DNA of 64,000 nt from Pisolithus tinctorius (GCA_024663395.1 JANFAH010000004.1:1302001-1366000), one strand, 5' to 3'. Shown: positions 11,601-25,200, counted from the stretch's first letter. Numbers and translations: made by a program. The notes: generated by a model from the sequence alone, not told the origin.

Positions 11601-12260
11601 ACATGCCCGTATAGTTGAATACGTGTACCGCGACCTAACGTCATTGTAGTATTTATTTCCTGTATCTTCACCTCGCCTATTTGATTGGTAACTGTTCGCA
11701 CAAGTATGTCAGTTATTTGGTGATGTGGAACAAAGGCTGCTAATCGTGGTCTGTTGAAAGGTTGATGCTGTGGAGACTTGACCACCGTTCGGAAGTTCTA
11801 CACTTGACTCCTGCTATATTCGGTTAATCACAACTCGAGTAGTCCACAGGTCAGCAGCCTTCATACAAATATTATCCCCATGTTTGCACGCATCTACGGC
11901 TCTGGATGCCCGAGTGCAGAGGCTGTCCTTTCGTTTCTTTTACTCGTCTCGTCCACCCATCAGCTGTGGTCCGGTTGCTTTGTTCAATGGGTCGCGGCGC
12001 CACGAGCTGTGGTCAAGGCTGACCACAATTAGTTCTTGGTGCTTCTATCAAAGTGGTCCACCTGATGATCGACGGTCGGAACTAGTACAGCAAGACTTTT
12101 TCCCCATAACGGCCTTAGAGCATTCGTCGCGATTCGCCGAGCCGTCCATACTGGAGCTTTCTCATAGGCAGATTCGTTTGTTATCCAAACTTTCACTCAG
12201 TATAAGTGGGTACCCACTCTTGACTTTTCTCTGCTACCCAATACCATCTCCAACGCACGT
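11601..12260. other. Intergenic between cactin and a cyclin gene
   Basis: Holds the cactin 3' end and the upstream region of the cyclin gene. An open frame at 11884-12264 has no family resemblance and may only be 5' UTR. No RNA gene or repeat seen. Confidence 0.4.
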
Positions 12261-13857
12261 ATGAACAACATGATTGTGCCATGCACATATAATCCCACGG
12301 CTATAGAATCCCTTTCGGCTGGTGTATCCACATGTCGCTTGCCCAACGCATGTCTGCACCACGTATACCGCGCGGCTCGCACCCCTTCTGGGTTTTGGGG
12401 CCATGACTTTAAGGCGTGGCCTGTGGGGATGTCCAGCCAGGGAAATGGGTGTCTTAGCACCTTGACCTCTAGTTCAACTTCCGGGGCAGACTGTAGTAAC
12501 GACTCTTCCAAAGCCGCCGATGACGTCGTGAATATGCAAGCTTTCGTTCCTGTAATGCCTGCTTCCTTGGACCCCACCAAGGGAGGCGCGCAGCCGCGTC
12601 AAGGTGCCGGGTACGGAGGTGACTTGATCCTACCTTGTGTCTTAGCGCTGGTCGCTCCGTTACACTCTCGCAAAGCATCCTTAGATCATGACCACTGCAG
12701 CGTCAGCGGTGGCTCGGCTGTTTTATCTCACAAGGTTCTCGGCCTCCCACATGAGGCTTCTTTGCCTGACGTGCCGAACCCTATTCCCGGCAAAGTTTTC
12801 GAGAACCATCCCAAACTGGTCACGACATTGTCGCACTGGGCTGCTGAATGGTTGTATTTACTCATAATCCAACCTCGTCGTGTCCGAGGACATCCCTTCA
12901 ATTACCGAGGGATCCCCGTGGATGTCTGTCCCGCTCTGGCATCACTTATTAGTAGAGTCATCCGAGATATGCAAAGTCCGGCGCAGGTCATCGTCCACGC
13001 GTTGTGGTACATCACCGTACTCACAGGGGACGAAGATTTTTCAGAGTCTCCGGTCTTCCATCTTCTCCACTCTAAAAGCCCGACGTATGCCGAAGACTTC
13101 GTGCTACAAACTTTCGTCGTCTGCGCTATGGTTGCGGATAAATGGGTCAATGACAATCCATTTCCCTTGAAAGTTTGGTTAGTTGGATAGCTGATCTTCA
13201 CCTATTGTATATCTTTTTCATCGATTTTCCAGGACCCGTGTTACTCAATTGCCGACCCCCGTTCTCGCTGCAATGGAGTCTCTTGTTCTTCAAGGTCTCG
13301 ATTGGAAAGTTCACATGACCCCCACGCAGTGGAAGGACATGCTCATAATGCTTCGTTCATGTGAACCCTCTTACATGGAATTTAATCCCTCCGCACTTGC
13401 TCCGGTCCAAAGGCGGACAATAATTGTCCGCATCCTCGACAGATTGGCCCGCTTAGCGGACTCGATGGAGGCATGCATCGAGTACGAGAACTCCATGTGT
13501 TGCATGTTTGGCCCTGCACACCAGAGTCTACTTCATGTTCATGCTCTGCAGCCTATCAAACCAAGTGCCGAGTTTTTTGCGCCCTTGGAATGGTGTCCTG
13601 AAGCTGATCCCATTGTTAACAAGAAACCCAGGATTATTGGTATCGCCCCAGGTTCTGAGGATCAGTACGTCCCGAAGCCGTTGACTGCAAGCGAACTCTT
13701 GGACTCGATTCTTAAACCAAATCATCCCACCAAACCGATATGTTTTCCGCGACCTGTTCGCACTTCACTGCACGGTGGACCCTTCGGTGCGATCGGCCAG
13801 AGACTGGCTCACACAGTCAATCATTCTTGGTCAAATTGGTTTCCTGCTCAAGGTTGA
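12261..13857 (+). CDS. Pho80/Pcl-like cyclin-domain protein (copy 1)
   Basis: Likely regulatory partner of a Pho85/Cdk5-type kinase. Exons 12261-13177 and 13233-13857 give 513 aa; the intron interrupts the Trp codon of the cyclin box. The cyclin-like region is in the middle: CPALASLISRVIRDMQSPAQ, VIVHALWYITVL, VLQTFVVCAMVADKWVNDNP, then WTRVTQLPTPVLAAMESLVL and GLDWKVHMTPTQW, corresponding to the LADKWLDDN / LLDYNLHV elements of Pcl cyclins. N- and C-terminal parts are low-complexity and unrecognised. The start is the first ATG of the frame and could be wrong. A second protein of the same kind lies at 19094-21375 on the opposite strand. Confidence 0.72.
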
Positions 13858-14230
13858 CGTGCTTCTGAGTCCGAAACATGCCAATGGGGAACACTTTGTG
13901 GAATCTCCAACTGATAGGAACCGGCGCTATTTGATGAGCTCTTGACTGTGCAGAGATGCGTGCGCGGTCACGCATATGATGCATGCTCTGGTTTCGTCTA
14001 TTTTGGAGTTTGATCTATTGCTACTCCACATTTCTGCCTGCTCCCTCCTGTACTGGTTTCGACATTGTATCAACGTAAGGCGGTCGTGCTATGGCTGATT
14101 CAGCTGCTCTTCCTAAAATGGTATCCCGTGCTTGCACCCTGAGTCGATGTGACACTGGTGTACATCCAGTGGCTGATATCTTGAACCTTTCCGAATTCCA
14201 CCACTTCCCAACCTCCTGTTCGCATCAACG
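13858..14230. other. Intergenic, upstream of the E1 gene
   Basis: Contains the 3' end of the cyclin gene and presumably the UBA1 promoter. No distinct motif, RNA gene or repeat recognised. Confidence 0.4.
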
Positions 14231-17200
14231 ATGTCAGATACAGCTAATCCTGCGACAAAGATGGATATCGACGAGGCTGAGATCGACGAGGGTCTCTACT
14301 CTCGTCAACTGTAAGTGGCACTTAAGGTGGCCAAGGGGATCGTCTACATCACTCACGCCAACCTCGTGCAATTGATTAGATATGTCCTCGGTCACGAAGG
14401 TAATTTGTAAAGCTAACTATCCGACGGTGGCTGAACCATTGCGGCCAGCGATGAAGAAGATGGCAGCATCCAACGTACTGATCGTTGGCCTCAACGGGTT
14501 AGGCGCTGAGATAGGTGCGAGGGTTGATCTAGCCTTTGATAAACTGACACAAATGCCTTTGTCATAGCAAAAAATGTTTGCTTAGCAGGTGTTAAGTCTG
14601 TCACGCTATATGACCCTGAGCCAGTGACTTTGCAAGACTTGAGTTCGCAGGTGAGTGACACATGGTCTTGTCGGACATTTACGAACGGTCACCAGTACCT
14701 CCTTCGAGAGGAGGATATCGGAAAGCCGCGCGCAGCAGCTACGCTACCCCGCCTATCGGAACTCAATGCATACGTTCCTGTGCGTAATCTCGGCGGCCGA
14801 AGTGGTCAAGAAATATCTGTGGACATGATTCGACCATTCCAAGTACGCTGAAATGGCGTTATTACCTCTACCCTGCTCATCCTTCCGTCGCAGGTAGTCG
14901 TACTCTGCAATGCTTCGTATGAGAAGCAACTCGAGATCAATGACTGGACTCATCCAAACGGCGTACACTTTATCTCGGCTGAAGCTCGAGGTCTGTTTGG
15001 GTAAGTTAATAATTGCGTTACGCTGCCCCGCCTTCATATTCTTCAGATCTGTCTTTAATGACTTTGGTCCCAAATTTACGTGTGTGGATACCACTGGCGA
15101 GCAAGCGTTGACGGGTATGATCGTCTCTGTCGATAAAGTGAGTAGCTCTCATCGATCTATGCGAGTATTTTTTGACACATTTTCCAAGGACAAGGAAGGG
15201 CTTGTGACTTGTCTCGATGAGGCACGGCACGGTCTAGAGGATGGTGACTTCGTGACATTCACCGAAGTGCAAGGCATGGAAGAATTGAACGGATGCAAAC
15301 CGCGGAAGATCTCAGTGAAGGGTCCTTATACATTTACGATCGGGGATACCTCTGGTTTCGGTGACTACACTCGAGGTGGTATATTCCACCAGGTCAAGAT
15401 GCCTAAAATCATCGAATTCGTGAGTTTCACATACCCTACGGGGTTGCCTTACACTGACTTCTTTCAGAAATCATTACGGGAATCATTGAAGTCGCCTGAG
15501 TTTTTCATCACTGATTTTGCTAAATTCGACCACCCCGCTACCCTCCACGCTGGCTTCCAGGCACTCTCGCAATTTAGGAAACAACATCAGCGTCTTCCTC
15601 GTGCACGGAATGCGGAAGACGCAGCGGCTCTCGTTTCGCTGGCTAAGAAGATAGATGCGGATGCTGACGAAAAGGTACTCACAGAATTAGCATATCAAGC
15701 TACAGGAGACCTTTCCCCTATTACTGCCGTCATTGGTGGCTTCGTGGCCCAGGAGGTTCTGAAAGCTTGTTCAGCCAAGTTCCATCCGATGGTTCAGCAT
15801 ATGTACTTCGATTCACTGGAATCACTTCCCTCGACGCTTCCGACGGAGGAGGACTGCAAGCCAATCGGAAGTCGACATGATGGCCAAATTGCAGTTTTTG
15901 GGAAGCAATTCCAAGAGAAGATTGCCAGCCATCGGCAGTTCCTTGTAGGCGCTGGGGCTATTGGATGTGAGATGCTCAAGAATTGGAGTATGATGGGTCT
16001 TGCCACTGGACCTGATGCCAAGATCCAAGTCACTGATCTTGATACCATCGAAAAGAGTAATTTGAACAGGCAATTCCTTTTCCGCCCGAAGGACCTTGGC
16101 AAGTTCAAGTCAGAAGTGGCTGGAGCCGCAGTTTCGGAGATGAATCCCGCACTTAAAGGCCACATCATCTGCAAGCAAGAACCAGTTGGACAGTCGACAG
16201 AAAGTGAGTCACGTTTGTGACTCCACCACAGACGATGACTTCTAACTTAACCTTGTAAGACGTTTTCAACGATGACTTCTTTGCTGCACTTGATGGTGTA
16301 ACCAATGCTTTGGACAACGTTGCCGCACGTAAGCATTGTACTGCTTGACCAGTCTCAAGATGTCAACATTAAACATCTTGTCCTTAGGCCAATATATGGA
16401 CCAGCGTTGTATTTTGTACGAGAAACCTCTACTGGAATCCGGGACCATGGGCACAAAAGGGAACGTTCAAGTCGTCATACCTCATCTCACGGAGTCGTAT
16501 TCGTCCTCACAGGATCCCCCAGAGAAGCAGACGCTTTCTTGTACTGTCAAAAACTTCCCCAACGCTATTACGCATACCATCGAGGTAGGTAGATAACTTA
16601 CACATCTTCCCGTGGCCTTAACCATGGTTTCCATCCCAGTGGGCTAGACAAGAGTTCGACGCAATGTTCGTGAAGCCTATAGAATCTGTCAACCAATACC
16701 TCTCAGAGCCTAACTACCTGGAGAACTCTCTCAAGTATTCTGGTCAGCAACGTGAACTCGTGGAGCAAATCGTGTCGTATCTTGTTACCAGCAGGCCCCT
16801 GACCTTCGAAGAGTGTATTGTCTGGGCTCGCCTTCAGTTCGAGGAGAAGTTCAACAACGCCATTCGACAACTTCTCCATAGTTTGCCAAAGGATCACCTA
16901 ACAACCTCAGGGCAACCATTCTGGAGTGGCCCTAAGCGCGCGCCAGATCCGTTGGCTTTCAACTCGTCAGATGTGAGTATATCGCCTGAAGTGTCATCGG
17001 TGATTCTGATGGTCCCTAGCCCACTCATTTGGGTTTCATCATTGCTGCGGCCAACCTTCACGCCTATAACTATGGCCTCCGAGGCGAAACCGATCCAAAC
17101 GCTTTCAAGAAGGTGGCAGATTCTGTTATTGTACCCGAGTTCACACCCAGAAGTGGCGTGAAAATACAAATTACTGAGAATGACCCTGTCGATCAAGCCG

Positions 17201-18108
17201 CGTCTGGTATGTGTCTACAAAGTTGGGGTAGCGTCTTACCTGATATCATTTGAAGATTCGAACGACTCGAACGACCTTGTTAAAAAATTACCACCTCCGT
17301 CTTCTCTTGCTGGTTTCCGCCTTACGCCAGTTGAATTTGAGAAAGACGATGATACGAACCACCACATAGACTTTATCACAGCAGCATCAAACTTGCGTGC
17401 TTTGAACTACAAAATTCCTGTTGCCGATCGTCACTCGACGAAACAGATTGCGGGCAAGATTATTCCTGCCATAGCCACCACCACCACTCTGGTTGTGGGC
17501 TTGGTTTGCCTGGAACTCTACAAAGTGGGACTAAGTACATATCACGAAGGAAAGGTCTATTGAACACTTTCACAGATAATCGATGGCAAGAGGAAACTCG
17601 AGGAGTACAAGAACGGCTTTGTCAACTTGGCTCTCCCGTTCTTCGGATTTTCTGAGCCGATTGCAGCGGCAAAGAACAAGTTCGGTAATACTGAGTGGAC
17701 ACTGTGGGATCGTATCGAGTTCAACAACGATCCCACCCTTAAGGAGTTCATCCAGTGGTTCAGGTCTACCCATGAGCTTGATGTTACTATGGTCAGCCAA
17801 GGCGTCAGTATGTTGTGGAGTTCGTTCACGGACAAGAAGAAGGTAAAGAGAGTAATGGGCACTCTGATTATTGACTCATTGATCTCTTGTACAGAGTGCG
17901 GAGAGACTGCCTATGAAGTTCAGTAAGCTGGTCGAACATGTCAGCAAGAGGCCAATTCCTCCTCACACGAAGCATCTTCTTGTGGAAGTTATGTTGATGG
18001 ACGACGAAGGGGAGGATGTCGAGGTATGTCGCAGCCTGCGTAGAAGGAGGCCGTTCCTGCAGCTGACCACACCTATTGCAGGTTCCTTTCATCTTGGTTC
18101 GCATTTGA
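14231..18108 (+). CDS. UBA1: Ubiquitin-activating enzyme E1
   Basis: Adenylates ubiquitin and passes it to E2 enzymes through a thioester; essential in cytosol and nucleus. I count 17 exons with introns of about 45-70 nt. The start [20 protein letters not shown] leads into LYSRQLYVLGHEAMKKM. The inactive adenylation half shows [17 protein letters not shown]; the active half has [35 protein letters not shown] and the catalytic cysteine in [20 protein letters not shown]. After it come [15 protein letters not shown] and [20 protein letters not shown], and the C-terminal ubiquitin-fold domain ends [10 protein letters not shown]. The active cysteine is preceded by LS rather than the common PM, a minor variation. 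Length and domain order are normal. Confidence 0.95.
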
Positions 18109-19093
18109 AACCGAAGAACGTATCGAGAGAAGCACGAGGACGCTAATCCTGTATAGTACCGGAGAATAGAACAAGTGTAGCCATTTGTTTACTATCGTCT
18201 CAAACATGAGAAATCACAAGTGGTTGTGTTCGGAGCATAGGCCAACTGGCATTCGTAGGTGGTATGTAAGGCTTCGTACAGTGAACTATCGTACTACTGG
18301 CTCTACACCTGAAAGCCTGTTGGAAGGAACAGATTGCATAACTACTTACCTACCGGAGAACAGACGGTAGTAAACGGGTTTAACGTCGAAGAACAAAGCC
18401 TAGCTAATCGACGAGCCGTGAGGTAACCAACGGCAAAGAGTGAAATCAGTACGAAGAAAAACGGCGAGCGGAAGGCCGAAAAGGGTTAGCGAAGCAGAAT
18501 GTTTTTGGCGTTACGTATTTTTTTGGTATGTTTTTTGTAGTTTCGTGACGTGTTTATGTAGAAAGGATGCAGAGGGAAGTAAGAAATGACCAAAAGCATA
18601 AGAGGCAGGTGAACTAGTCATCGAAGGGCGATTAGGTTTAGTAGCGTGTGGGTACTGGATGAGAAATGGATACATCAACAGGATAACAGCAAACCAAATG
18701 GGTGCCAAGTGTTCAATCCATGAACAGTAGCAGTATGGGACAGAGGGAAGTCCAAGGATATCAAGGGGATCATCTGGCCGAGCGACGACTAGGTCAGCTG
18801 GTTTGAATAGCGAGTCGCATAAATATCGTTTACGCGACGAAGATGTCGAAATGTCAAGGGTGTGTTTGGGTCCTCGAGACGGGATGGATATGTCTTGATG
18901 TGGAATGGGGGACCCAGCAAGTATAAAACACAAGACCAGGGCAAAGAGAAAAATCCAGTATTCACAAGCCAGGAAAAGATGGACGTGCATGTGCAAGCGA
19001 GTGGAAATTACAGCATCATATAGGGGAGACCGGAACCAATATTAGGGGAGACAGAGACAGAGGTAAGAATTCTATGCTGGAGGAACCAGGGAT
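18109..19093. other. Intergenic, convergent 3' ends
   Basis: Between the stops of UBA1 and cyclin copy 2. A 161-codon open frame at 18511-18996 (minus) has no family resemblance and begins in a repetitive His/Met run; I treat it as chance or long 3' UTR. Nothing else seen. Confidence 0.4.
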
Positions 19094-21375
19094 TCAGGCG
19101 CGAAACCAGTTCGTTTGGTAGTTGACAGGCGGGTGAGCGCCGAACGGTTTTCCAGAGGCCGCATTGCCGTATTGTTCGGATGGACCCCAGGATGTAGTCA
19201 TGTAAGCAGGATACCCTGCGACGGGAGGAGTCACGCGGGTGTCGGTGCTATAGCGGTCCAATCTTCCATGGAAATATCCTCCACCGTGACCGGAGGTCCG
19301 ATAAAGATCCGTGCAGTAACATAATTGGGTTTGCTGAGGTGCACAAGCACGCGGAGGACACCAGCACGGATCTTGGGATAAAGGCAAATAGTTTCCTGTA
19401 TATTCCCCATCAACATGGGCTTTTTGCGGGAAAAATGTCCCAGGTGCAGTAGGCCAAACATAATACATCGCGGGAGCCGCAACGTAGCGCGCAGGAACCG
19501 GGGGGAGTGTGGCAATGTAGATAGCACCAGTGCGATCGCTGGGATATTCACCGCCAGGTGGACTCCATCTAGCAGGCGGGAGTAAGGATGTTGATTGACC
19601 GCTGGGGGGTTGATAAGGCTGCAGAGGACGACGGTCGCTAACGGAACTACTACTGTTGCTCGCACGACGCCTCGGCAAGTACTCCTCTCGAAGAGGGCCA
19701 TCTTCGTCCAGATCGATGTCAAACGAATCCCAGTCACCACAACTAGAAACGGAACCGAACTTCTCACGAAGTCTCGTTTCTACTCCGAGGAAAGCTGGTT
19801 CATCTGAGGAATGTCCCAGAGGGGCTTCCATGATTTCCTGAATAGACCTTCGGATGATAGAATGGGGATTCGACGACGGACGAGAAATAGGCTGCGGGAA
19901 GAGAGAAGGTGATCGAGAGTGATGGTAGGACAGCAGATGGTTGAGCCACTCAGACCAGACAAAAGGCGGAATCGACAAGTCATGTGCCAAGATATCGAGC
20001 GCAAAATACTCAAGCTTGTTCAGCGACTGTACTGGCACGTTGGATATGGTATGCCTATGGAAAAGAATTAGCAACAGCCATGACAAAAGATTTCATCGGA
20101 AACTCACCATGTCTTATTGGAGAAGGTATGGTCATCAAGCCACTTATTTGCCAACATAAACCCTAGCACGATTAGTCGAAAAATTGCAGCATCTTCACGA
20201 CGTTCTCCAAAAAGATTACCGCGGGTATCACCGAGTAACTCCACCCTGAACCGCCGCTCCTTCACGTGCTCTGGGCCTAGACCAGCTGCACCAAAGTACA
20301 CTGGTAGGCGCGCAATGTACCACAACGCCAACAGAATGGCAGATGGTTGCAGCAACGTTGACATTAGTAAAGAATGGACAGCACTGGTCAAATGCAGTGG
20401 CGCAGGCAATGACAGGTGTGCTGCGTTGGTTGGCCTGGATAGCATTTGTCAGTCTCGGTCATGGGAACAAGCTGCGTAATCAACGCACGTGTAACTGCTG
20501 GTAGAGTGCGGCAAAGCGATCCCATTGGTACAGACCTTCCAGACATATGTGACTACCCATTCTGCGATTGGTTCGGCGAGCCGCTTGTAGGTGAGGGTGG
20601 CGGTAGGCGGTTGGTTTTCACCTGAACGAGGATCCTCCTTCGCTGAAGTGTTGCGGTAGACCCGGAAATCACTAGATCCGGAGCCACAGGGGCCAAAGTA
20701 CAACTCCTGAGATCTACTCTGGACGAGTGGATCGAAGATGGCTGAAGGGTCAGAAGAGGCGACTGCGCGATCAACATACTCCCCAAAAGGCGTAAGAGGT
20801 TCGATGGGACTGGAGTGCAAGTCGCCATTGACCATGTCAGATGAGTCATCTTCGAGGAGGGGGGCAAAAGCACCCGTCTCGTCCTCTACACATAGGTTAG
20901 GAGTGGAAGACCAGCCACGCGTGCCTCTAAGTTGCGTTCCATCGCCCGACTCGCCAGCCAGATCAGTGGGCGCTACCTGGTTTCTCACATCAGATGTCGT
21001 CCAAGGACCAAGCTTGATGGAACCTACCTGCGGGCCACAGTGACGAACAGCGGTGGACAAGGGCGGAATACACGCTTCCGCGTGAGCTCCTTTAATGGCG
21101 GATGCGTTGATCGCACCAGTCAACCCATGTCGAAAACCCTGTTCATAACATTCTACTGCCGTGGCAGGGCGATGGTGGTCTTCCAGGAGTTTGGATTTTT
21201 CCCAAGGATGCAGCAAATTGAGCCACTGGTCGCGACCACCGAGGGATGGTGGCAAACCAGCAGCGGAGAGAGATAGGGTGCGCCCGTGATGAGAGGGGTG
21301 AAGATTAGCCTTCAGGGGGATGGAGTGCTTTAGGGCTGGAGCGGTGGTGGAGAGAGAAGGGACCGGAACTGGCAT
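19094..21375 (-). CDS. Pho80/Pcl-like cyclin-domain protein (copy 2)
   Basis: Probable cyclin partner of a Pho85-type kinase. Exons 21375-20489, 20434-20108 and 20054-19094 give 724 aa in frame. The cyclin box lies at about residues 270-450: YKRLAEPIAEWVVTYVWKV, AILLALWYIARLPVYFG, AIFRLIVLGFMLANKWLDDH, TFSNKTWHTISNVPVQSLNK, LEYFALDILAHDLSIPPFVW. The ANKWLDDHTFSNKTW element is characteristic of Pcl cyclins. The N-terminal 270 residues and the Pro/Tyr-rich C-terminal 270 residues are unrecognised; fungal proteins with a cyclin box and long proline-rich tail (Clg1-like) are the nearest type I know. Its second intron splits the same Trp codon region as in copy 1, which supports common descent. 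Confidence 0.82.
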
Positions 21376-22216
21376 CTGCAGGAGAGTGGAGTGACAAAAG
21401 TCGGGACTGCCTGATTGCCCAAAGAGCAGGAAGCAGTCGAGATCTCTTGTCGTAGAGCGAAAGGCCCTAATAAAGGGTAGGAGAAGAGAAGAAAGTCGTA
21501 AGCAAAGTCGTAAGAGGCTCCAGGGTACGAGAGATCTAGATTAGGAGAGAGACAACCGGAGGGCGGTGGATGGCGAACGCACAGCAAAGGCGTGCCTTTT
21601 GTCTGAGCAGAAATGAGAGGAGAGAAGATGTCCTGGAGAGCTGGGGGCCGCTAGCGGGGGGGGACGGGCCTCGTACCGCGCAGGGAGAGCAACTAGGATG
21701 GACCAGGAGGGAGAAAAAAGGAAAGAAAGAGTTGACCACGGTGAGAGAACTCCTTGAAGCTTCCTCGACGACACAGACGCTGTCGCAGACCCGGGTTGAG
21801 ACACAGAACACTCTCAGAGGAAAGTTTTGGGGGAGACCGACTGCGACAAGTCGATCCACAGCCAAGTGCGGTCCTGGCAAGCCAGAAAAACATATTTTTG
21901 TTCATCTTTTCTATGCGGATATTATCTAATACTATCCCACGGGGCGATGCTGCCACGCAGTCATCCCCGGCGATGGCCGCCACCGCAGGACTCATGCCAG
22001 TCACATGCCATCTTCACTGTCACACTATTAATCTTGTCAAGCCAACGTTCATCGGGGCTCACGTTGCCATTGGGACAGACCTGCACCGAAACAAAGTTAG
22101 CTCGGACTTCCCTGAGTCATACCCCTTCACGTGACCGAAGCTTATTATTTGTACTTGTTGAATTCCCAAGCCGTTGACAAACATCCATTCATTGTCACAT
22201 CTGCATTCCCGAAGAC
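21376..22216. promoter_or_regulatory. Divergent intergenic region, cyclin copy 2 / FAR11
   Basis: About 840 bp between two start codons, so both promoters must lie here. The half next to the cyclin gene is purine-rich on the plus strand (AGGAGGG and GAGAGA runs at 21540-21740). Open frames here show no family resemblance. No specific binding site can be claimed. Confidence 0.4.
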
Positions 22217-25200
22217 ATGCAGGACAGTGCGAATGCTTCCCAGCAGCTTGGCCTCGACTCTATCACTCTGGGCCAGCTCAGAGCTATGGTCTCGTCCGCC
22301 CCAAAGCCAAAGGCATGCTCACACAGTCTCCGTCCTGGTCGTCCCTTACCTACGCGTATTGACAGCAATCTTTTTATGACTTCCGCTACGACGACGAGGA
22401 TACAGTAATGGAAGAGTTTGATGAATTCTATTCGTACGTAGAAATGCCTCAGGTCGCCGAAAATTTAAAGGCGTGGCAAGGTTCGTTCACCGGAGGTACG
22501 TTGCGCAAGCTCCACGACTACATCTCCGTCCCTTGTCCAATCGCGTTCATTTACACCAGAATGGACAAGTCCGGAAACCACCATCGCTCAGAGAAAGGCC
22601 CATGTCGAAGTCCTCCTGGAAGGCCTTGAGCACCGGGATGCCGAAATAAGATTTACCAATGCACGCCGTCTGTTTTACGTGCTACAAGGTTCATTGCCCC
22701 GCCCTTCAGCACGGGTGCCCGACTGACGCGTGTCTTTTAGGTACTTTTGCCGAAACCACGTCACCAGAACATCAGCTACACTGGATTTACGAAAACTGCA
22801 AGGTGGTCCGGTGTGCTAACGGCTTGAATACAATTGTAGAGTCTATGAAAATCGCCAGTCAGAAGCATGACTTGCTCTGGTACGTTTTTGCCCCCTCGGT
22901 TCAGCCACCATTCATTCCGGTCCCTTTCTAGCTCCCTCTCCGATGCGGACGCCGCCCGCTTCCAGATCACACCCACCGAAAAGGCCGATTTCATTGAAGA
23001 ATTCACGACGGAGATTTCTGTTTACCTAGGAATGATGTACCATATCATCGAAGTGTTCAAGGAAAGAGATGACTTTCCAGACGAACTTAGTGAGTAAGTG
23101 TTATTGGATGCTTCCGCGGACAAGTAATTCGAACACGAACACTAGTGAGCATGGATCCCCCTTTACCAGTTTACCTATTCAACGTCGTGTCCGGGCTGAA
23201 AGACAAAACTGCCAAGGGGTATCCGATCAAGAAGGTCGGCATCTATCCTCGTGGTTTGGTTGCTTGGGCTCAGTTCATCACAGCTCCTTCTTGTTTTGTG
23301 GAAGACGCTCCTCGCTTGTTGCGGAGGAATAAGGGATTTTGACCGCGTGAAGAAGCTTGCGCGAGAGCTTGCGTCGCTTCCTCCAGTACCTGACGAAGGC
23401 AGGCCCTCCCCTTGACATAATTTGATGCATGTACCGATTTACCCTGCAGCTATCCCCATCAAATGTACTCCACTTGACATTGAGGCCTTTCGTCAGGAAA
23501 CCTCCGTCAAGTATCCAACATTCACAGTTCCACCGACCGGAGAATTGCCTTCTGACAAGCCTTCAGTAATTGGCCCTCCCTCTAGGCTGGCACAAGCGTA
23601 CTCCCCTATCCCTGTCCGACATCATTACCATCACGACGAGTCCGACCTGCAACAAGCAGGGCTGCCCAACGTGATCAACCAATCATTCCAGCAACAAGCT
23701 CCTAATATGAGTTTTCGCCCTAACACGCAACCCCTAACACCTGCACCCTCGCCCCCACCTTCCCCAAAGCCCAAGAAGCAGCAATACCAGACAGACCAAA
23801 ACAGACCATTTTTGTTTCCATTCTCTCGAAAGAGTAGATTTGGGCTCAACAAGGATCGACTGGTGCCGTTTGCTATTGACGAAGCCGATAAGCTATATAG
23901 CAAACACATGTACGTGAGCCTGTCACTATGGCAAATGTGGCGAACGAGAGAAGAGTGTATGACTGCTGAAAGCGGCTTGGAACGCATGCCCGGGACTGAA
24001 GGCAGCGTAGAGCCGCCGAGGGTCACCCCAGGTGTAAGCCAGTATTTTTCTGACCTCAAACAATTATCTCAATCCTAATTTCTTGAGGATCCTGAATCTG
24101 CGGAGCCCCTACCTGACGTCGCATTGCTGGACAGCAAAATCGCTGAAGCAGAAGCTGCTATTGCAGAGGCCGCTACTAGTAGTCAGGAGCGCAAAGCAAG
24201 AGAAAGGAAAGAAGACCTGATGCGCTTGAAAAGGGTTGAAGTGATCTATGTCAGTCCACTCCTTGTTGTTCGTTAACTGCTAACAAGAGCATGCACACTA
24301 GAGTTCCGTTCTCCCCGTGCTATCAGGTTGGGTGCTGACCTTACTGAAGCTACTCCTCGCGACCGTATCTGCTGCTGGTAATCAGCAACAGGCCCCCCAA
24401 TCGTCAACATCTTCTGTATTCCCTCCCGGCGTTGCTTCTCGTGAGTTGCAAGTAATAACAGCCGTGGATAGATGATATACGTGTGCGATGCAGCATCAGA
24501 ACAGCCGCCCCCTCCTCCCCCCACCCTTGATGAAATTGATGTTACACGTCATCGCGAGATCACTTCCAAGGCGGTGTCTGCCATTCTCCTACTGACCATG
24601 AAGTGGTTCAAGGTATCTCGTAAGTTACTCGTTACTTCACTCCTGTTCATGACATTAACGCCTCTTTATTAAGATGTGATGAAGTTCCATCACCTTGGAC
24701 AGCTTCTGCTCGATACAAACTGCTTACTTCTCATTCTCAAGTTGTTTGGTCTGCAGGAAATTGCGAATTCCATTGTGTCCAAGGCGGACTCCCCAAATTA
24801 CAAGTAGGGCGTAGCGTTCTTTTCTCGTAAATCTCTAATTCTCTGCAGTTTCTTCCGGTACTGTCAACTGCATCATGCACGAGCGCGCTCCTCTATGGAA
24901 GACGAGAAGCCACGACCGCCGTCACAGATCGTCCTTCTGGTTAAGACCTTACCGAATGGCCAGAAGCATGAAGAGGAGGTGGAGATGCTGAACGAGTTTT
25001 CTTGGCGCAATTTTTTCTCCGCTATCAATTTTGCAAAAGTTATGCAGAAGTTGTCCAAGAACCGCTCACATCGAATATGGATGCTTGTTCAATACAAGAG
25101 CTCTGTACGTGGGGTAACTTTGACCTGAGCTGTTGCTACCCTGACACCCTGTTCGTTAGGCTGTTTTGAAGCGTGTCCTGCGCGTGTCTCATCCCATGCT

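Noticed and set aside
11884..12264. 126-codon frame upstream of cyclin copy 1
   Set aside because: Overlaps the chosen cyclin start, lacks recognisable motifs and is most likely 5' UTR or chance.
18511..18996. 161-codon minus-strand frame between UBA1 and cyclin copy 2
   Set aside because: No family resemblance; lies where the 3' UTR of the cyclin gene is expected; no supporting splice sites.
21536..22134. Several overlapping frames on both strands between cyclin copy 2 and FAR11
   Set aside because: Purine/pyrimidine-biased divergent promoter sequence keeps several frames open; none has conserved motifs.
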